Positions 35,807-45,014 of a DNA stretch of 64,000 nucleotides are shown piece by piece. Position numbers and translations under genes: made by a program. The notes below the pieces were generated by a model. That model ran no database searches and was not told the origin of the DNA. It saw only the letters and a list, made by a program, of their open reading frames with translations. How positions within the stretch are numbered: position 1 is the stretch's first letter; each line of letters begins with the position of its first letter. Location of the stretch: assembly GCA_045588325.1 (NCBI GenBank), contig JAZNEA010000102.1:1-64000 (forward strand). Direction: 5' to 3'. This stretch comes from RGIG7378 sp045588325. Its GTDB lineage: Bacteria; Bacillota; Clostridia; RGIG7378.

Positions 35807-36638
35807 CTTCGCTGATTGTTATGTATGCATTGTGGTCAATTTCGTGGACCATTTCCTTCATCCTGACAACCTGGTAGCGATTCATAACAAAATACAACAT
35901 GGACTTTTCTTTGTTAGAATAGCCACCCTTTGCCTCTAGACATGTTACGCCGCTGCCAAACACCTCACAAAGCTTATCGCACACCTCATCCGGATGGTCG
36001 GTAATGATGATCGCACATTTTGCCCTATCGAGACCATCTACGATAAAGTCGATAGTCTTTAATGCAGCAGCGTAGGTGACAATGGAGTAAAGTGGCAAAA
36101 TCCAGCTGTTGAGGACGAAACCACATACAACATAAAGCAATACGTTATATATCATTACAAAGGTGCCAACGGTAATTCCCAGTCGCTTTGCAAAGATCAC
36201 CGCCATAACCTCGATGCCGTCCATGGCTCCGCCATAGCGAATCGCCAGTCCACTGCCGATGCCGGAAATCACACCACCAAACAATGCACATAAGAGCAAA
36301 TCCGTACCTGCCAGGGGCGATGCAATGCTCACATCAATAGGCAAAACATCAGTAATTAACCAGGCAAACAATGAGTAGACACAAACCGAGTATATAGCGT
36401 AAACAGTAAAGGTCCACCCTTGCTTTTTGAGTCCAAAAAGGAACAAGGGAACGTTCAAAAGGATAAGGAAAATTGAGAGCGTCAGATATTCAGGTGTTAT
36501 TTGGTCTAAAAGCATAGACGTTCCCGAAATTCCACTATCGTATAACTTAACAGGCATCAAAAAAAGTGTAATGCCAAATGCATTGACAATACCTGCAATA
36601 GTAAGCATTAAAAAATTGGTGATCTTCAATTTGTTCAT
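35775..36638 (-). CDS. YitT family membrane protein (DUF161/DUF2179)
   Basis: 287 residues. Five to six transmembrane helices in the first ~200 residues (ITNFLMLTIAGIVNAFGITLF, GVISGIGSGLAIRYGGAMDGIEVMAVI), then a cytoplasmic DUF2179 domain (AKCAIIITDHPDEVCDKL, GVTCLEAKGGYSNKEKSMLYFV). YitT-family proteins are common in Firmicutes; function is not established. Single gene after the tRNA-Arg terminator; no consensus promoter recognised upstream. Confidence 0.9.
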   Translation of the reverse strand: MNKLKITNFLMLTIAGIVNAFGITLFLMPVKLYDSGISGTSMLLDQITPEYLTLSIFLILLNVPLFLFGLKKQGWTFTVYAIYSVCVYSLFAWLITDVLPIDVSIASPLAGTDLLLCALFGGVISGIGSGLAIRYGGAMDGIEVMAVIFAKRLGITVGTFVMIYNVLLYVVCGFVLNSWILPLYSIVTYAAALKTIDFIVDGLDRAKCAIIITDHPDEVCDKLCEVFGSGVTCLEAKGGYSNKEKSMLYFVMNRYQVVRMKEMVHEIDHNAYITISEVADVFSNNNK

Positions 36639-36737
36639 AACACAAACCCACTTTAACTATAAAGTCATAAATTATTAAATCAGTTTTTTCAGAAAAAGTC
36701 TATGAACACAACCCACAATTTTGCAATTCTGGGCAAC

Positions 36738-36761
36738 AAAAAAGGGGGTATAAATACCCCC
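36738..36761 (-). terminator. Terminator after tRNA-Arg
   Basis: 7-bp stem (GGGGGTA / TACCCCC), four-base loop, then six U residues in the minus-strand RNA, immediately after the encoded CCA end of the tRNA. Confidence 0.9.
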
Positions 36762-36838
36762 TGGTGTTCCCGAGGCGATTCGAACACCCGACCTACCGCT
36801 TAGGAGGCGGTCGCTCTATCCAGCTGAGCTACGGAAAC
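36762..36838 (-). tRNA. tRNA-Arg (anticodon CCT)
   Basis: 77 bases with the CCA end encoded. Acceptor stem GTTTCCG / CGGGAAC (one G-U), D-arm GCTC...GAGC, anticodon stem ACCGC / GCGGT with loop CTCCTAA giving anticodon CCT (reads AGG), and T-loop TTCGAAT. Flanked by its own promoter (36853-36881) and terminator, so it is a single-gene transcription unit between ftsY and the YitT-family gene. Confidence 0.96.
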
Positions 36839-36852
36839 ATGTGTGCCGGTTA

Positions 36853-36881
36853 ATTATGCTCTAAAGCAGTCCGGCTGTCAA
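36853..36881 (-). promoter_or_regulatory. Promoter of tRNA-Arg
   Basis: Minus strand: consensus TTGACA (36876-36881), a 17-base spacer, CATAAT (36853-36858), eight to fourteen bases before the mature tRNA. It lies in the 50-base gap after ftsY. Confidence 0.82.
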
Positions 36882-36888
36882 GGATAAA

Positions 36889-37800
36889 TCAATCCTCAAA
36901 AATAGCTCTCACAAACTCCTGTGGTTCAAAAACCAACAGATCGTCGATTCCCTCTCCCACGCCTACTAATCTGACCGGAATGCCCAACTCATCCTTGATG
37001 GATATGACAACTCCGCCCTTGGCGGTGCCATCCAGCTTTGTGAGGATAATACCATCTATGGGGCATCCTTCAGAGAATACCTTGGCCTGCGAAATGCCGT
37101 TTTGGCCTGTGGTGGCATCCAAGGCGATCAGCGTATTAATGTCTGCATCCGGCAACTCACGATGGAGCACGCGATTCATCTTGTTCAGCTCCTCCATCAG
37201 GTTCTTCTTGGTATGCAATCTACCGGCAGTATCCACAATCAGGATGTCTGCATTGCGGGACTTGGCTGCATTTATGGCATCAAACAGCACCGCTGATGGG
37301 TCTGCACCCTCCTGCTGCTTGATCAGGTCTACGCCTGCCCTCTCGGTCCACACCTGGAGCTGGTCAATTGCAGCAGCTCTGAATGTATCTGCAGCTGCCA
37401 CAACAACCTTGAGGCCGGATTTCTTATAGTTGTTGGCCATTTTTCCAATGGATGTGGTCTTGCCCACACCATTTACGCCAATAACAAATATTACTGCTGG
37501 CTTTGAATCCAGTTTGAGTCCCTGACTCTCCGGAGCGATCATGCCGGATATGATACCGATCAGTTGCTCCTTAGCCGCCATGGGATCGATAATCCTATTT
37601 TCACGGATGCTATCTCTCAACTGATCCATAATCTTGTCTGCGGTGTCCACGCTGACATCGGCGGAAATCAGTGCATCAAAGAGTTCCTCCATCATGTCCT
37701 CGTCAACCTTGCCCATGGAGGCAAAAACCCTGTTTATGCCGTCTGCCAAGTTCTCTCGAGTCTTTGCCAACCCATTTTTCAGCTTGTCAAAAAAGCCCAT
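36889..37800 (-). CDS. ftsY: Signal recognition particle receptor FtsY
   Basis: 303 residues: the NG core without the long acidic N-terminal A domain of E. coli FtsY. GTPase motifs: GVNGVGKTTSIGKMA (G1), DTFRAAAIDQLQVW, DTAGRLHTKKNLMEEL (G3), TKLDGTAKGG (G4) and GVGEGIDDL near the end. Docks SRP-ribosome complexes at the membrane for co-translational insertion. Follows smc, the usual Firmicutes pairing. Confidence 0.97.
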   Translation of the reverse strand: MGFFDKLKNGLAKTRENLADGINRVFASMGKVDEDMMEELFDALISADVSVDTADKIMDQLRDSIRENRIIDPMAAKEQLIGIISGMIAPESQGLKLDSKPAVIFVIGVNGVGKTTSIGKMANNYKKSGLKVVVAAADTFRAAAIDQLQVWTERAGVDLIKQQEGADPSAVLFDAINAAKSRNADILIVDTAGRLHTKKNLMEELNKMNRVLHRELPDADINTLIALDATTGQNGISQAKVFSEGCPIDGIILTKLDGTAKGGVVISIKDELGIPVRLVGVGEGIDDLLVFEPQEFVRAIFED

Positions 37801-37810
37801 ATCTTCTCTG

Positions 37811-40800
37811 CTACTCCTTAATCTTCATGGATACAATCTTAGAAACGCCAGGCTCCTGCATTGTAACTCCGTACATATAATTTGCAATTTCCATGGTTCC
37901 ACGTCTGTGGGTAATAATCAGGAACTGAGTATCGTCCACACAATTTGCCAGATAATTGCTGAATCGTGATACGTTCACCTCGTCCAACGCAGCCTCAATC
38001 TCGTCCAACAGACAGAATGGTGATGGTCTGAGCTTAAGGATGCCAAACAGCAACGCAATGGCAGTCAGCGCCCTCTCTCCGCCAGACATGAGATTCATGT
38101 TCTGCAGCTTTTTGCCGGGCAACTGCACAATAATCTCAACTCCGCTCTCCAAGACATTAGTATTGTCGGTGAGTTCAACATATGCCCTGCCGCCACCGAA
38201 CAAGTCTGAGAACACCTGGGAGAAGCTGTCGTTTATCAATTGGAACTGGGATACAAACTGTTCCTTCATCTGGGCAGATACCTCTGAGATAATCTTGCGC
38301 AGTTTTTCTCCGCTCTCCACAACATCTGCCTCCTGCTCCTTAAGGAATCTAAGGCGCTCCATGTTGGCTGCATACTGGTCTATGGCTGTCACATTGACGT
38401 CGCCCATGGACCTTATCTGATCTCTCAAGTAATCAACTCTCTTGCGCGCAACCGACATATTCTCGGGAACCTTATACTGGCCCTCAGATGTCTCGTATGT
38501 AAGATTGTACTGGTCCCACAACCTGTTCTTAACAATCTCGAGCTCTGACTGTTGGCGGATAGAATCATTCTGTGCCCTGTTAAGCTTGGCTACATAGGTC
38601 ATCTTTGCCTCGTCTGTTGCCTCAATTTGCTGATTGAGCTTGCGGAACTCCTCACTAAGGCCATCCCTCTCTGCGGTCAGCACCTTAATATTATTCTCTG
38701 AGGCCACTCTCCTGGCGATCAGGCCGTCAATCTCTGTCTCATGGCGATCGATGTCGTTTTCGATCTGATCCAGTGTCTCCTGGGCCTGCTGCTTTGCCTT
38801 GTTGGCCTGTTGAATATTTTCCAGAACAGAATTCATCTGAATCTGTTCTCTCTCCTTGTTGTGAAGGGCGTTGAGAGTAATAATCTCTAACTTCTCTAGG
38901 TCTGAACGGCGGGAGCTGATCTGGCTATTTAGTGCCTCCTTGTCCTCCAGCTCCTGGCGAGCCTGTCTGCCGTAGGCCTCGATCTCCTCCATTATCATTG
39001 CCATCTCGGCATTGATCCTGGCCAGATTTTCCTTTGCTGCTGCCTGCTCTGTGTCCAATGCATCGTTGGCAACAACAACCTGAGCTCTATCGTCGACGAG
39101 CTGGTCTCTGCGAGCTGTTTCTCTGTCACAATTGACCTGCAATGAGCGAAGGCTATTCTCCATAACAGCCCTGTCGGTATGCATGTTTCTGAACTGCTCT
39201 GTAGCAGCGGCCAGGTCGCGGTCTGCATTTTTAAGCTGCAACTCCAGTTGGAGCAATCCTGCGTTGGCCTGAGCAATGCTGCCTGCCATACCCTGTGTAG
39301 ACTCTGTCAGTTCCTGGATCTCTCTCTTGCGGCTCAGGAAACCTCTGCCTGCGCCTGTATCCCTAGAACCACCAGTCATTGCACCTCCGGCATTGACCAT
39401 ATCTCCATCGAGAGTAACTATTTTGAAGTTGTAATCGCACTTGCGGGCCATATCCATGGCGCTATCCAGATCCTTGGCCACAACTATTCTGCCCAATAAG
39501 TTCTCGACTACGGGGCGAACATTTGCGCCGGACTTAACCAGCTCGGATGCAACACCTACAAATCCACTATGTCCACCAATGCGTCCCACAAACTCCCTCT
39601 CAAGAGTCCTGGTTTTGACTGCATTAATTGGCAGGAATGTAACACGTCCTGCTGACTGGGACTTAAGATACTCGATGCATCTCTTGGCGTCCTGGTCTGT
39701 CTCTGTGACCACATCCTGTAAGCTGTTGCCCAGCACGAACTCTATGGCAACCTCGTACTTTCTGTCTACGCGGATCAGTTCTGACACTGTTCCTAACACA
39801 CCTGTTGACAGATACCTGTTTTGTTTGCACGCATTCATCAAATTCTTGACGCTGCGCTGATATCCCTCCATGGAATTCTCCATCTCCTTGAGGGTGCGCA
39901 ATCTGGCATTGCTTGCCTGATAATCGTCATTTACACGCTGCAGCTCCTGTTTTTGCAGATCCAGCTTGTTGATAACGTCGTTCTTAGAATCTATGAGTGC
40001 CTCTATCTTATTGCGGGCCGTTGTAATCTTGGCATCGTAATTGTCCAGCTTAGTCTGGGCCTCTGCAATCTGCTGTACTCCGGCCTTAATAGCAGCCTCT
40101 GCACCTGCGATATCTGCAGTCAGGGTGCTGATCCTGCTTAAGTTGCCCTGGCGCTCCGTATCAATGGCAGTAAGCCTGTTGCCCAAGCTATTTGCCTCTG
40201 CAGAAAGGGCAGCATGTCTGTCTGTGGTGCCGGTGCTGATGGTCTCTCTCTCGGAAATTCTGGCGTTCAACTGAGCCAACTCATTGAGCTTTGACTCCAA
40301 CTGTGCCTTAACCTCCTGGGCCTGAACGTCCAGGTCTGCAATCTGCCTATCGCAGGAATCTATCTCCTGGGCAATTCTCTCAACATCCTTGTTAAGTATT
40401 TCTGCATCCTCTGCTGCCTTGGAAATGGCCCCCTTGGCCTCTGCCATCCTCTGATAGCTAAGGTTGCGCTGTCCCTTGGCTGTCTCCAACTCTAGCTCCA
40501 CATCGTGCAGCTGATTCTTAGCCTGATCCAGTCTCTCAACGCACTGCTGCTCCATATCTCCAAAGGAGCTCCTGCGGCCCACCAGTTCCTGCCTGCTGGC
40601 ATCACAATCTGCAATACCCTGCTCCAGCTCCAGAACCTTTGCCTGGTACATCTCGGCCTTGTTCAGCAAAATGCGAATATTATCTACGTAAATGCCAACC
40701 TCCAGCTCCTGGAGCTCATCTCTCAGGATGATAAAGCGTTTGGCCTTGTCTGCCTCCTGGGACAGCATGTCCATCTGAGAATCCAATTCATATATAATGT

Positions 40801-41377
40801 CCCTGATACGTGCCAGGTTGTCGTTGGCGATATTCAGTTTTTTCTCGGCCTCCTCCTTGCGGGTACGGAACTTGGTAATACCAGAGGCCTCCTCAAATAT
40901 AGTACGGCGATCCTCAGCCTTGGAATTCAGGATAGAGTCAATCTTGCCCTGTCCTATTACAGAATATCCATCGCGGCCGATACCAGTATCCATGAACAGC
41001 TCACGTATGTCCTTAAGGCGACAATTTGTCTTGTTAATCTGGAATTCGCTCTCTCCGGACTTGTATACTCGTCTGGATACAGTTACCTCATCGTAATCGC
41101 ATGGCAACTTTCTGTCCGAGTTATCAAATGTAAGGGCTACCTCGGCAAAACCTAAAGAACGTCTACCCTCACTACCGGAGAAAATGACGTCGTCCATCTT
41201 GGTACTACGGAGCAATCTGGGATTCTGCTCTCCCAATACCCACCTGATAGCATCGGAAATGTTACTCTTTCCGCTACCATTCGGTCCTATAAATACAGTT
41301 ATTCCATCTGCAAAATCCAAGTCCAGCTTATCTGCAAATGACTTGAATCCCTGTACGTACAAATGTCTGAGTTTCAT
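37811..41377 (-). CDS. smc: Chromosome segregation protein SMC
   Basis: 1188 residues. Walker A GPNGSGKSNI at ~31-40, long coiled coil to ~500, hinge domain around 510-660 (GVLGTVSELIRVDRKYEVAIEFVLG, GGAMTGGSRDTG), second coiled coil, then the ABC signature LMSGGERALTAIALLF and Walker B PFCLLDEIEAALDE. The ATP-dependent condensin core that organises and separates chromosomes with ScpAB (not in the window). Overlaps the rnc stop by four bases (ATGA). Confidence 0.98.
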   Translation of the reverse strand: MKLRHLYVQGFKSFADKLDLDFADGITVFIGPNGSGKSNISDAIRWVLGEQNPRLLRSTKMDDVIFSGSEGRRSLGFAEVALTFDNSDRKLPCDYDEVTVSRRVYKSGESEFQINKTNCRLKDIRELFMDTGIGRDGYSVIGQGKIDSILNSKAEDRRTIFEEASGITKFRTRKEEAEKKLNIANDNLARIRDIIYELDSQMDMLSQEADKAKRFIILRDELQELEVGIYVDNIRILLNKAEMYQAKVLELEQGIADCDASRQELVGRRSSFGDMEQQCVERLDQAKNQLHDVELELETAKGQRNLSYQRMAEAKGAISKAAEDAEILNKDVERIAQEIDSCDRQIADLDVQAQEVKAQLESKLNELAQLNARISERETISTGTTDRHAALSAEANSLGNRLTAIDTERQGNLSRISTLTADIAGAEAAIKAGVQQIAEAQTKLDNYDAKITTARNKIEALIDSKNDVINKLDLQKQELQRVNDDYQASNARLRTLKEMENSMEGYQRSVKNLMNACKQNRYLSTGVLGTVSELIRVDRKYEVAIEFVLGNSLQDVVTETDQDAKRCIEYLKSQSAGRVTFLPINAVKTRTLEREFVGRIGGHSGFVGVASELVKSGANVRPVVENLLGRIVVAKDLDSAMDMARKCDYNFKIVTLDGDMVNAGGAMTGGSRDTGAGRGFLSRKREIQELTESTQGMAGSIAQANAGLLQLELQLKNADRDLAAATEQFRNMHTDRAVMENSLRSLQVNCDRETARRDQLVDDRAQVVVANDALDTEQAAAKENLARINAEMAMIMEEIEAYGRQARQELEDKEALNSQISSRRSDLEKLEIITLNALHNKEREQIQMNSVLENIQQANKAKQQAQETLDQIENDIDRHETEIDGLIARRVASENNIKVLTAERDGLSEEFRKLNQQIEATDEAKMTYVAKLNRAQNDSIRQQSELEIVKNRLWDQYNLTYETSEGQYKVPENMSVARKRVDYLRDQIRSMGDVNVTAIDQYAANMERLRFLKEQEADVVESGEKLRKIISEVSAQMKEQFVSQFQLINDSFSQVFSDLFGGGRAYVELTDNTNVLESGVEIIVQLPGKKLQNMNLMSGGERALTAIALLFGILKLRPSPFCLLDEIEAALDEVNVSRFSNYLANCVDDTQFLIITHRRGTMEIANYMYGVTMQEPGVSKIVSMKIKE

Positions 41378-42093
41378 CGCTCAGTTTCCCCCTTTGTGGG
41401 CTTAACAAGGGACATCAATCCCTTGGCCGCCTCTTGTTCTGCCTCTTTTTTGGTGTGTCCATGTCCTGTTGCAGACAGTCCGGCTGCCCGAACCTCTGCC
41501 TCAAAACGCTTGTCATGGTCTGGGCCTGTCTCAGAGATAATAACGTATCGTATTTCTCCCAGTCCCTTCCCCTGTATATAACTCTGCAAAGCGGACTTGT
41601 AGTCATCTACAAAGTTGCCGCTTAATACATCTGTGATAATGGGCATCATAAGCCTGACGGCCACGGCCCTGGCTACGTCAAAGCAGGAGTCCAGATAGAT
41701 TGCTCCCAATATTGCCTCTACAACGTCTGCCAACAGAGATGGCTTGCGGCGTCCCCCGCACAGCTCCTCTCCCTTACCCAGCAAGACGAATTCCGGCAAA
41801 TCCAGCATCTCGATTGCGCATCTGTAAAGAGCCCTCTCGCAGACGATATTCGATCTGGTTTTGGACAGAACCCCCTCAGGAGCCTCTGGCATTCTCTCGT
41901 ACAAGTATGAGCCTATGGATATTCCCAGCAAAGCATCTCCCAGAAACTCCAATCGCTCATAGCTGGCACAGTGATTGTGTGAGGACAACTCGTTGGCCCT
42001 GGACGTGTGAGTCAGAGCCTGTCTGAGCAGGGCCTTATTGCGGAATACGTATCCCAGCTTTTTTTCTATGCTAGCCTGCTGCTTTGGGTTCAT
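41374..42093 (-). CDS. rnc: Ribonuclease III
   Basis: 239 residues. Catalytic domain with the signature YERLEFLGDALLGIS and the second acidic motif DVVEAILGAIYLD; C-terminal double-stranded RNA binding domain (DYKSALQSYIQGKG... GHGHTKKEAEQEAAKGLM, with GHG in place of the usual GxG). Cuts double-stranded RNA in rRNA and mRNA processing. Overlaps both plsX (4 bases) and smc (4 bases). The window therefore encodes both RNase III and Mini-III. Confidence 0.97.
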   Translation of the reverse strand: MNPKQQASIEKKLGYVFRNKALLRQALTHTSRANELSSHNHCASYERLEFLGDALLGISIGSYLYERMPEAPEGVLSKTRSNIVCERALYRCAIEMLDLPEFVLLGKGEELCGGRRKPSLLADVVEAILGAIYLDSCFDVARAVAVRLMMPIITDVLSGNFVDDYKSALQSYIQGKGLGEIRYVIISETGPDHDKRFEAEVRAAGLSATGHGHTKKEAEQEAAKGLMSLVKPTKGETER

Positions 42094-43085
42094 TTTGCAA
42101 ACTCCCTGGTGAGTCTTTCCACAATCCTGGAATCACTGAGAAGCATGGCCTTTTTGAGGATAACGCTGGCGAATGTGGAATCCTTGGAATTGCCGTGTGT
42201 CTTAATTACCAGGCCGTTTACGCCCAAAATAGGAGCGCCTGCACTCTCGTCTGTATTCATGGCCCTCTTCATCTCGGACATATCGCCCTTGATTGCAATA
42301 TAGGCTGCCTTATTCTTAACATTCTTTTCGAATATGCCTCTCAGCATACCAGTCAGCATCTTGGCAGTGCCCTCGATGGCCTTGATAACGCAGTTGCCAG
42401 TAAATCCGTCACAAACTGCAACCTCTATCTTACCCTTGAGGATGTCTGCGGATTCGATGTTGCCCACAAAGTTTACGTTGGCATCCAGCAACTCCTCAAA
42501 AGCGTCCTTAACCACAGGTGTTCCCTTGCCATTTTCTGTGCCCATGTTCAGCAGACCTACCCTGGGATTGGGTGTGCCTGTCAGAACGTTGTAGTAGATG
42601 CGTCCGATTTTGGCGAACTGGACGTAGTTCTCAGGCTTGATAACCGGGTTTAATCCTGAGTCCAAAAGCAGTGTAAACTCGCCATTTCTGTTAGGAATGG
42701 ACGCTGGCATGGTAGGTGACTGGATACCTTTGATCCTGCCCAAAATTAGGCTGGATCCCACCAGGAGTGCACCTGTGCTGCCTGCAGAAATCATCAGGTC
42801 CCCCTGACCCTCCTTTAGCATATCCATGCACTTGAACATAGATGCATCCCTCTTTTGCTTAAGCACCTTAACCGGGTTGTCTGCCATGTCTACATATGTA
42901 GGCGCATCAATGACCTTAACGCGCTTGTCGTTAAAATCCTCTGCCTGCATAATGGGCTCTATAAGCTTTCTGTCGCCAACCAGCAAAATGTCAAAGCCTG
43001 TCTTAGCCCTGACTGCGTTCATTACTCCTCTGACTGCTGCACCTGGGCAATTGTCTCCGCCCATTGCATCTACAATAAATACCAT
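42090..43085 (-). CDS. plsX: Phosphate acyltransferase PlsX
   Basis: 331 residues. Makes acyl phosphate from acyl-ACP, the first step of phosphatidic acid synthesis in most bacteria. Starts VFIVDAMGGDNCPGAAVRG, with SAGSTGALLVGS and CDGFTGNCVIKAIEGTAKML further on, all family signatures. Lies between pgsA and rnc; no acpP gene is present between plsX and rnc, although it often is in other Firmicutes. Confidence 0.96.
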   Translation of the reverse strand: MVFIVDAMGGDNCPGAAVRGVMNAVRAKTGFDILLVGDRKLIEPIMQAEDFNDKRVKVIDAPTYVDMADNPVKVLKQKRDASMFKCMDMLKEGQGDLMISAGSTGALLVGSSLILGRIKGIQSPTMPASIPNRNGEFTLLLDSGLNPVIKPENYVQFAKIGRIYYNVLTGTPNPRVGLLNMGTENGKGTPVVKDAFEELLDANVNFVGNIESADILKGKIEVAVCDGFTGNCVIKAIEGTAKMLTGMLRGIFEKNVKNKAAYIAIKGDMSEMKRAMNTDESAGAPILGVNGLVIKTHGNSKDSTFASVILKKAMLLSDSRIVERLTREFAK

Positions 43086-43089
43086 ATCT

Positions 43090-43662
43090 CTATCCTCTCA
43101 AATACTGCCTGTTGCGCAGCAAATACTCTACTCCGGACCAAATTGTCAAAATAACAGATAACCAAAATAGTATATCATACACATGGAATGTTGTGAAAAT
43201 GATTGAAAACGGGAAATCCCTCAGTAAGGCGAAGATTACGGCCAGCATCTGGAAAACCGTCTTGCACTTGCCTGTGATGCCTGCTGAGATAACCTTTCCG
43301 TCGCCAGTAGCTGCCATCATCCTGACTGCAGATACCAGAAACTCTCTGGCAACTATGATGATAACGCCCAGGGTTGGGAATATCCCCTGCCTGACCAGCA
43401 CCAACATGGCAGAAACCACCAGCACCTTGTCTGCAATGGGATCCATAAACTTGCCAAAGTTGGTAACCAGGTTATGTTTTCGTGCCAGATGGCCGTCTAC
43501 CGCATCTGATATGGCCGCCACAATAAAAATGGCAGCAGCCACGTATGTACCATAGGTGGCAAAAAAGCTATTGCCAATCCCCCACGGCAGACCCAGGGCG
43601 AATACCAGGAAAATCGGTATCAGGCATACTCTGAAAATTGTAATCCTGTTGGGAAGATTCAT
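43090..43662 (-). CDS. pgsA: CDP-diacylglycerol--glycerol-3-phosphate 3-phosphatidyltransferase
   Basis: 190 residues, four to five transmembrane helices. CDP-alcohol phosphatidyltransferase motif D-x2-D-G-x2-A-R-x8-G-x3-D-x3-D is present (DAVDGHLARKHNL ... GKFMDPIADK). Makes phosphatidylglycerol phosphate, the committed step to anionic lipids. Follows rimO with a four-base overlap and precedes plsX by four bases. Confidence 0.96.
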   Translation of the reverse strand: MNLPNRITIFRVCLIPIFLVFALGLPWGIGNSFFATYGTYVAAAIFIVAAISDAVDGHLARKHNLVTNFGKFMDPIADKVLVVSAMLVLVRQGIFPTLGVIIIVAREFLVSAVRMMAATGDGKVISAGITGKCKTVFQMLAVIFALLRDFPFSIIFTTFHVYDILFWLSVILTIWSGVEYLLRNRQYLRG

Positions 43663-45014
43663 CTTACCTCTCCTATCAATTCGTAGTCCCTGTAGGTCTG
43701 GATGTAAACATCCACCATATCACCTATTTCTAATGGCTCTGGACTGACAAAGTATACATAATCGTCTATATCCGGGGCCTCACCATAGGTTCTGCCATAG
43801 TAGAAAATGCCGTCATCTGCCACGCCCTCTGTGATGGTCCTGTATGTCTGGCCCACACGAGCCTTGTTCTTGGCGCATGCCACCTTGTGCTGAGCACGCA
43901 TAATCCTGCGGGCCCTGGCCTCCTTAGTCCTGGTGGGAATCTGCCCCTTCATCTCTCCGGCAGGTGTGCCGTCCTCTCGTGAATAGGCAAAGGCGCCAAG
44001 TCTGTCAAACCAGCCCTCAGACACAAATGAGATCAACTCCTGTATCTCCTCCTCTGTCTCCGTGGGGTAGCCAGCAATAAGAGATGTGCGGAGCACAATG
44101 CCCGGAACCTCCTGTCGCAACTTGGTCAGCACGGATTTGATCAGTGCCGAATCTCCTCTCCTGCGCATGTCCTTAAGGATTCTGTCGTTTATGTGCTGGA
44201 TCGGAATATCAAGGTACTTGCACACCTTGGGATTCTCTCTCAGGACGGCAATAAGGTTATCGTCTATCTGCTCTGGGTATGTATACAAGACGCGAATCCA
44301 CTCTATGCCATCAATCTTTGAAATCTCATCCATGAGCTCAGGCAATCTGCGTCTCTTGTACAAATCCAGACCATACCTGGTCGTATCCTGAGCCACCAGA
44401 ATAATCTCCTTAACGCCCTTTGCTGCCAGGCGCCGGGCCTCGGCAACCACATCCTCGTATTTTCTGGACCTATATCGGCCCTTGAGGCTGGGAATGACGC
44501 AATAAGAACATGCATTATTGCAGCCGTCTGCTATCTTGAGGAAGGCATACGTGCCTGTGGAATGCATATTTTCTCTATTCAGGTAGGACAGGTCATTGAG
44601 ATCCACAGGACCGTTCTTGTCAAAAATATCTCCAACATGAACGTGATTGTCCTCATAAATCTGGGACTCTGCGCCCTCTACTGTGGCAATGATGTCATCG
44701 TAGGTACCTGTGCCAAACACATAGTCTACCCTGGGCATTTCTTCGCGAATTATCTCCCCGTACATCTGTGCCATACATCCCGTAACAACCAACTTGGCAT
44801 CTGGCCTCATGGTCTCGGCTGCGCCCAGGATAGCCTCGATGGCCTCCTCCCTGGCACTACTGATAAAGGCACAGGTGTTGACTATAACCACATCTGCATT
44901 TGCCTGATTGTCTGTAAGTGCATATCTGCCTGTGGCCGCAAAATCAGCGGAAATATGCTCCGAATCTACAATGTTCTTGGGGCAACCAAGAGCTATAATG
45001 CAAACCTGCCTCAT
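43659..45014 (-). CDS. rimO: Ribosomal protein S12 methylthiotransferase RimO
   Basis: 451 residues. N-terminal UPF0004 domain with three cysteines for one iron-sulfur cluster (LGCPKN, NTCAFI, VTGCMAQ), a radical-SAM domain with CNNACSYC (C-x3-C-x2-C) near residue 158, and a C-terminal TRAM domain. Adds a methylthio group to an aspartate of ribosomal protein S12. Four-base overlaps with prfC and pgsA. Confidence 0.96.
   Translation of the reverse strand: MRQVCIIALGCPKNIVDSEHISADFAATGRYALTDNQANADVVIVNTCAFISSAREEAIEAILGAAETMRPDAKLVVTGCMAQMYGEIIREEMPRVDYVFGTGTYDDIIATVEGAESQIYEDNHVHVGDIFDKNGPVDLNDLSYLNRENMHSTGTYAFLKIADGCNNACSYCVIPSLKGRYRSRKYEDVVAEARRLAAKGVKEIILVAQDTTRYGLDLYKRRRLPELMDEISKIDGIEWIRVLYTYPEQIDDNLIAVLRENPKVCKYLDIPIQHINDRILKDMRRRGDSALIKSVLTKLRQEVPGIVLRTSLIAGYPTETEEEIQELISFVSEGWFDRLGAFAYSREDGTPAGEMKGQIPTRTKEARARRIMRAQHKVACAKNKARVGQTYRTITEGVADDGIFYYGRTYGEAPDIDDYVYFVSPEPLEIGDMVDVYIQTYRDYELIGEVR

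Noticed and set aside
36839..36888. GCCGG...CCGGC hairpin as an ftsY terminator
   Set aside because: No U-run follows, the loop is 21 bases, and the same bases form the tRNA-Arg promoter.
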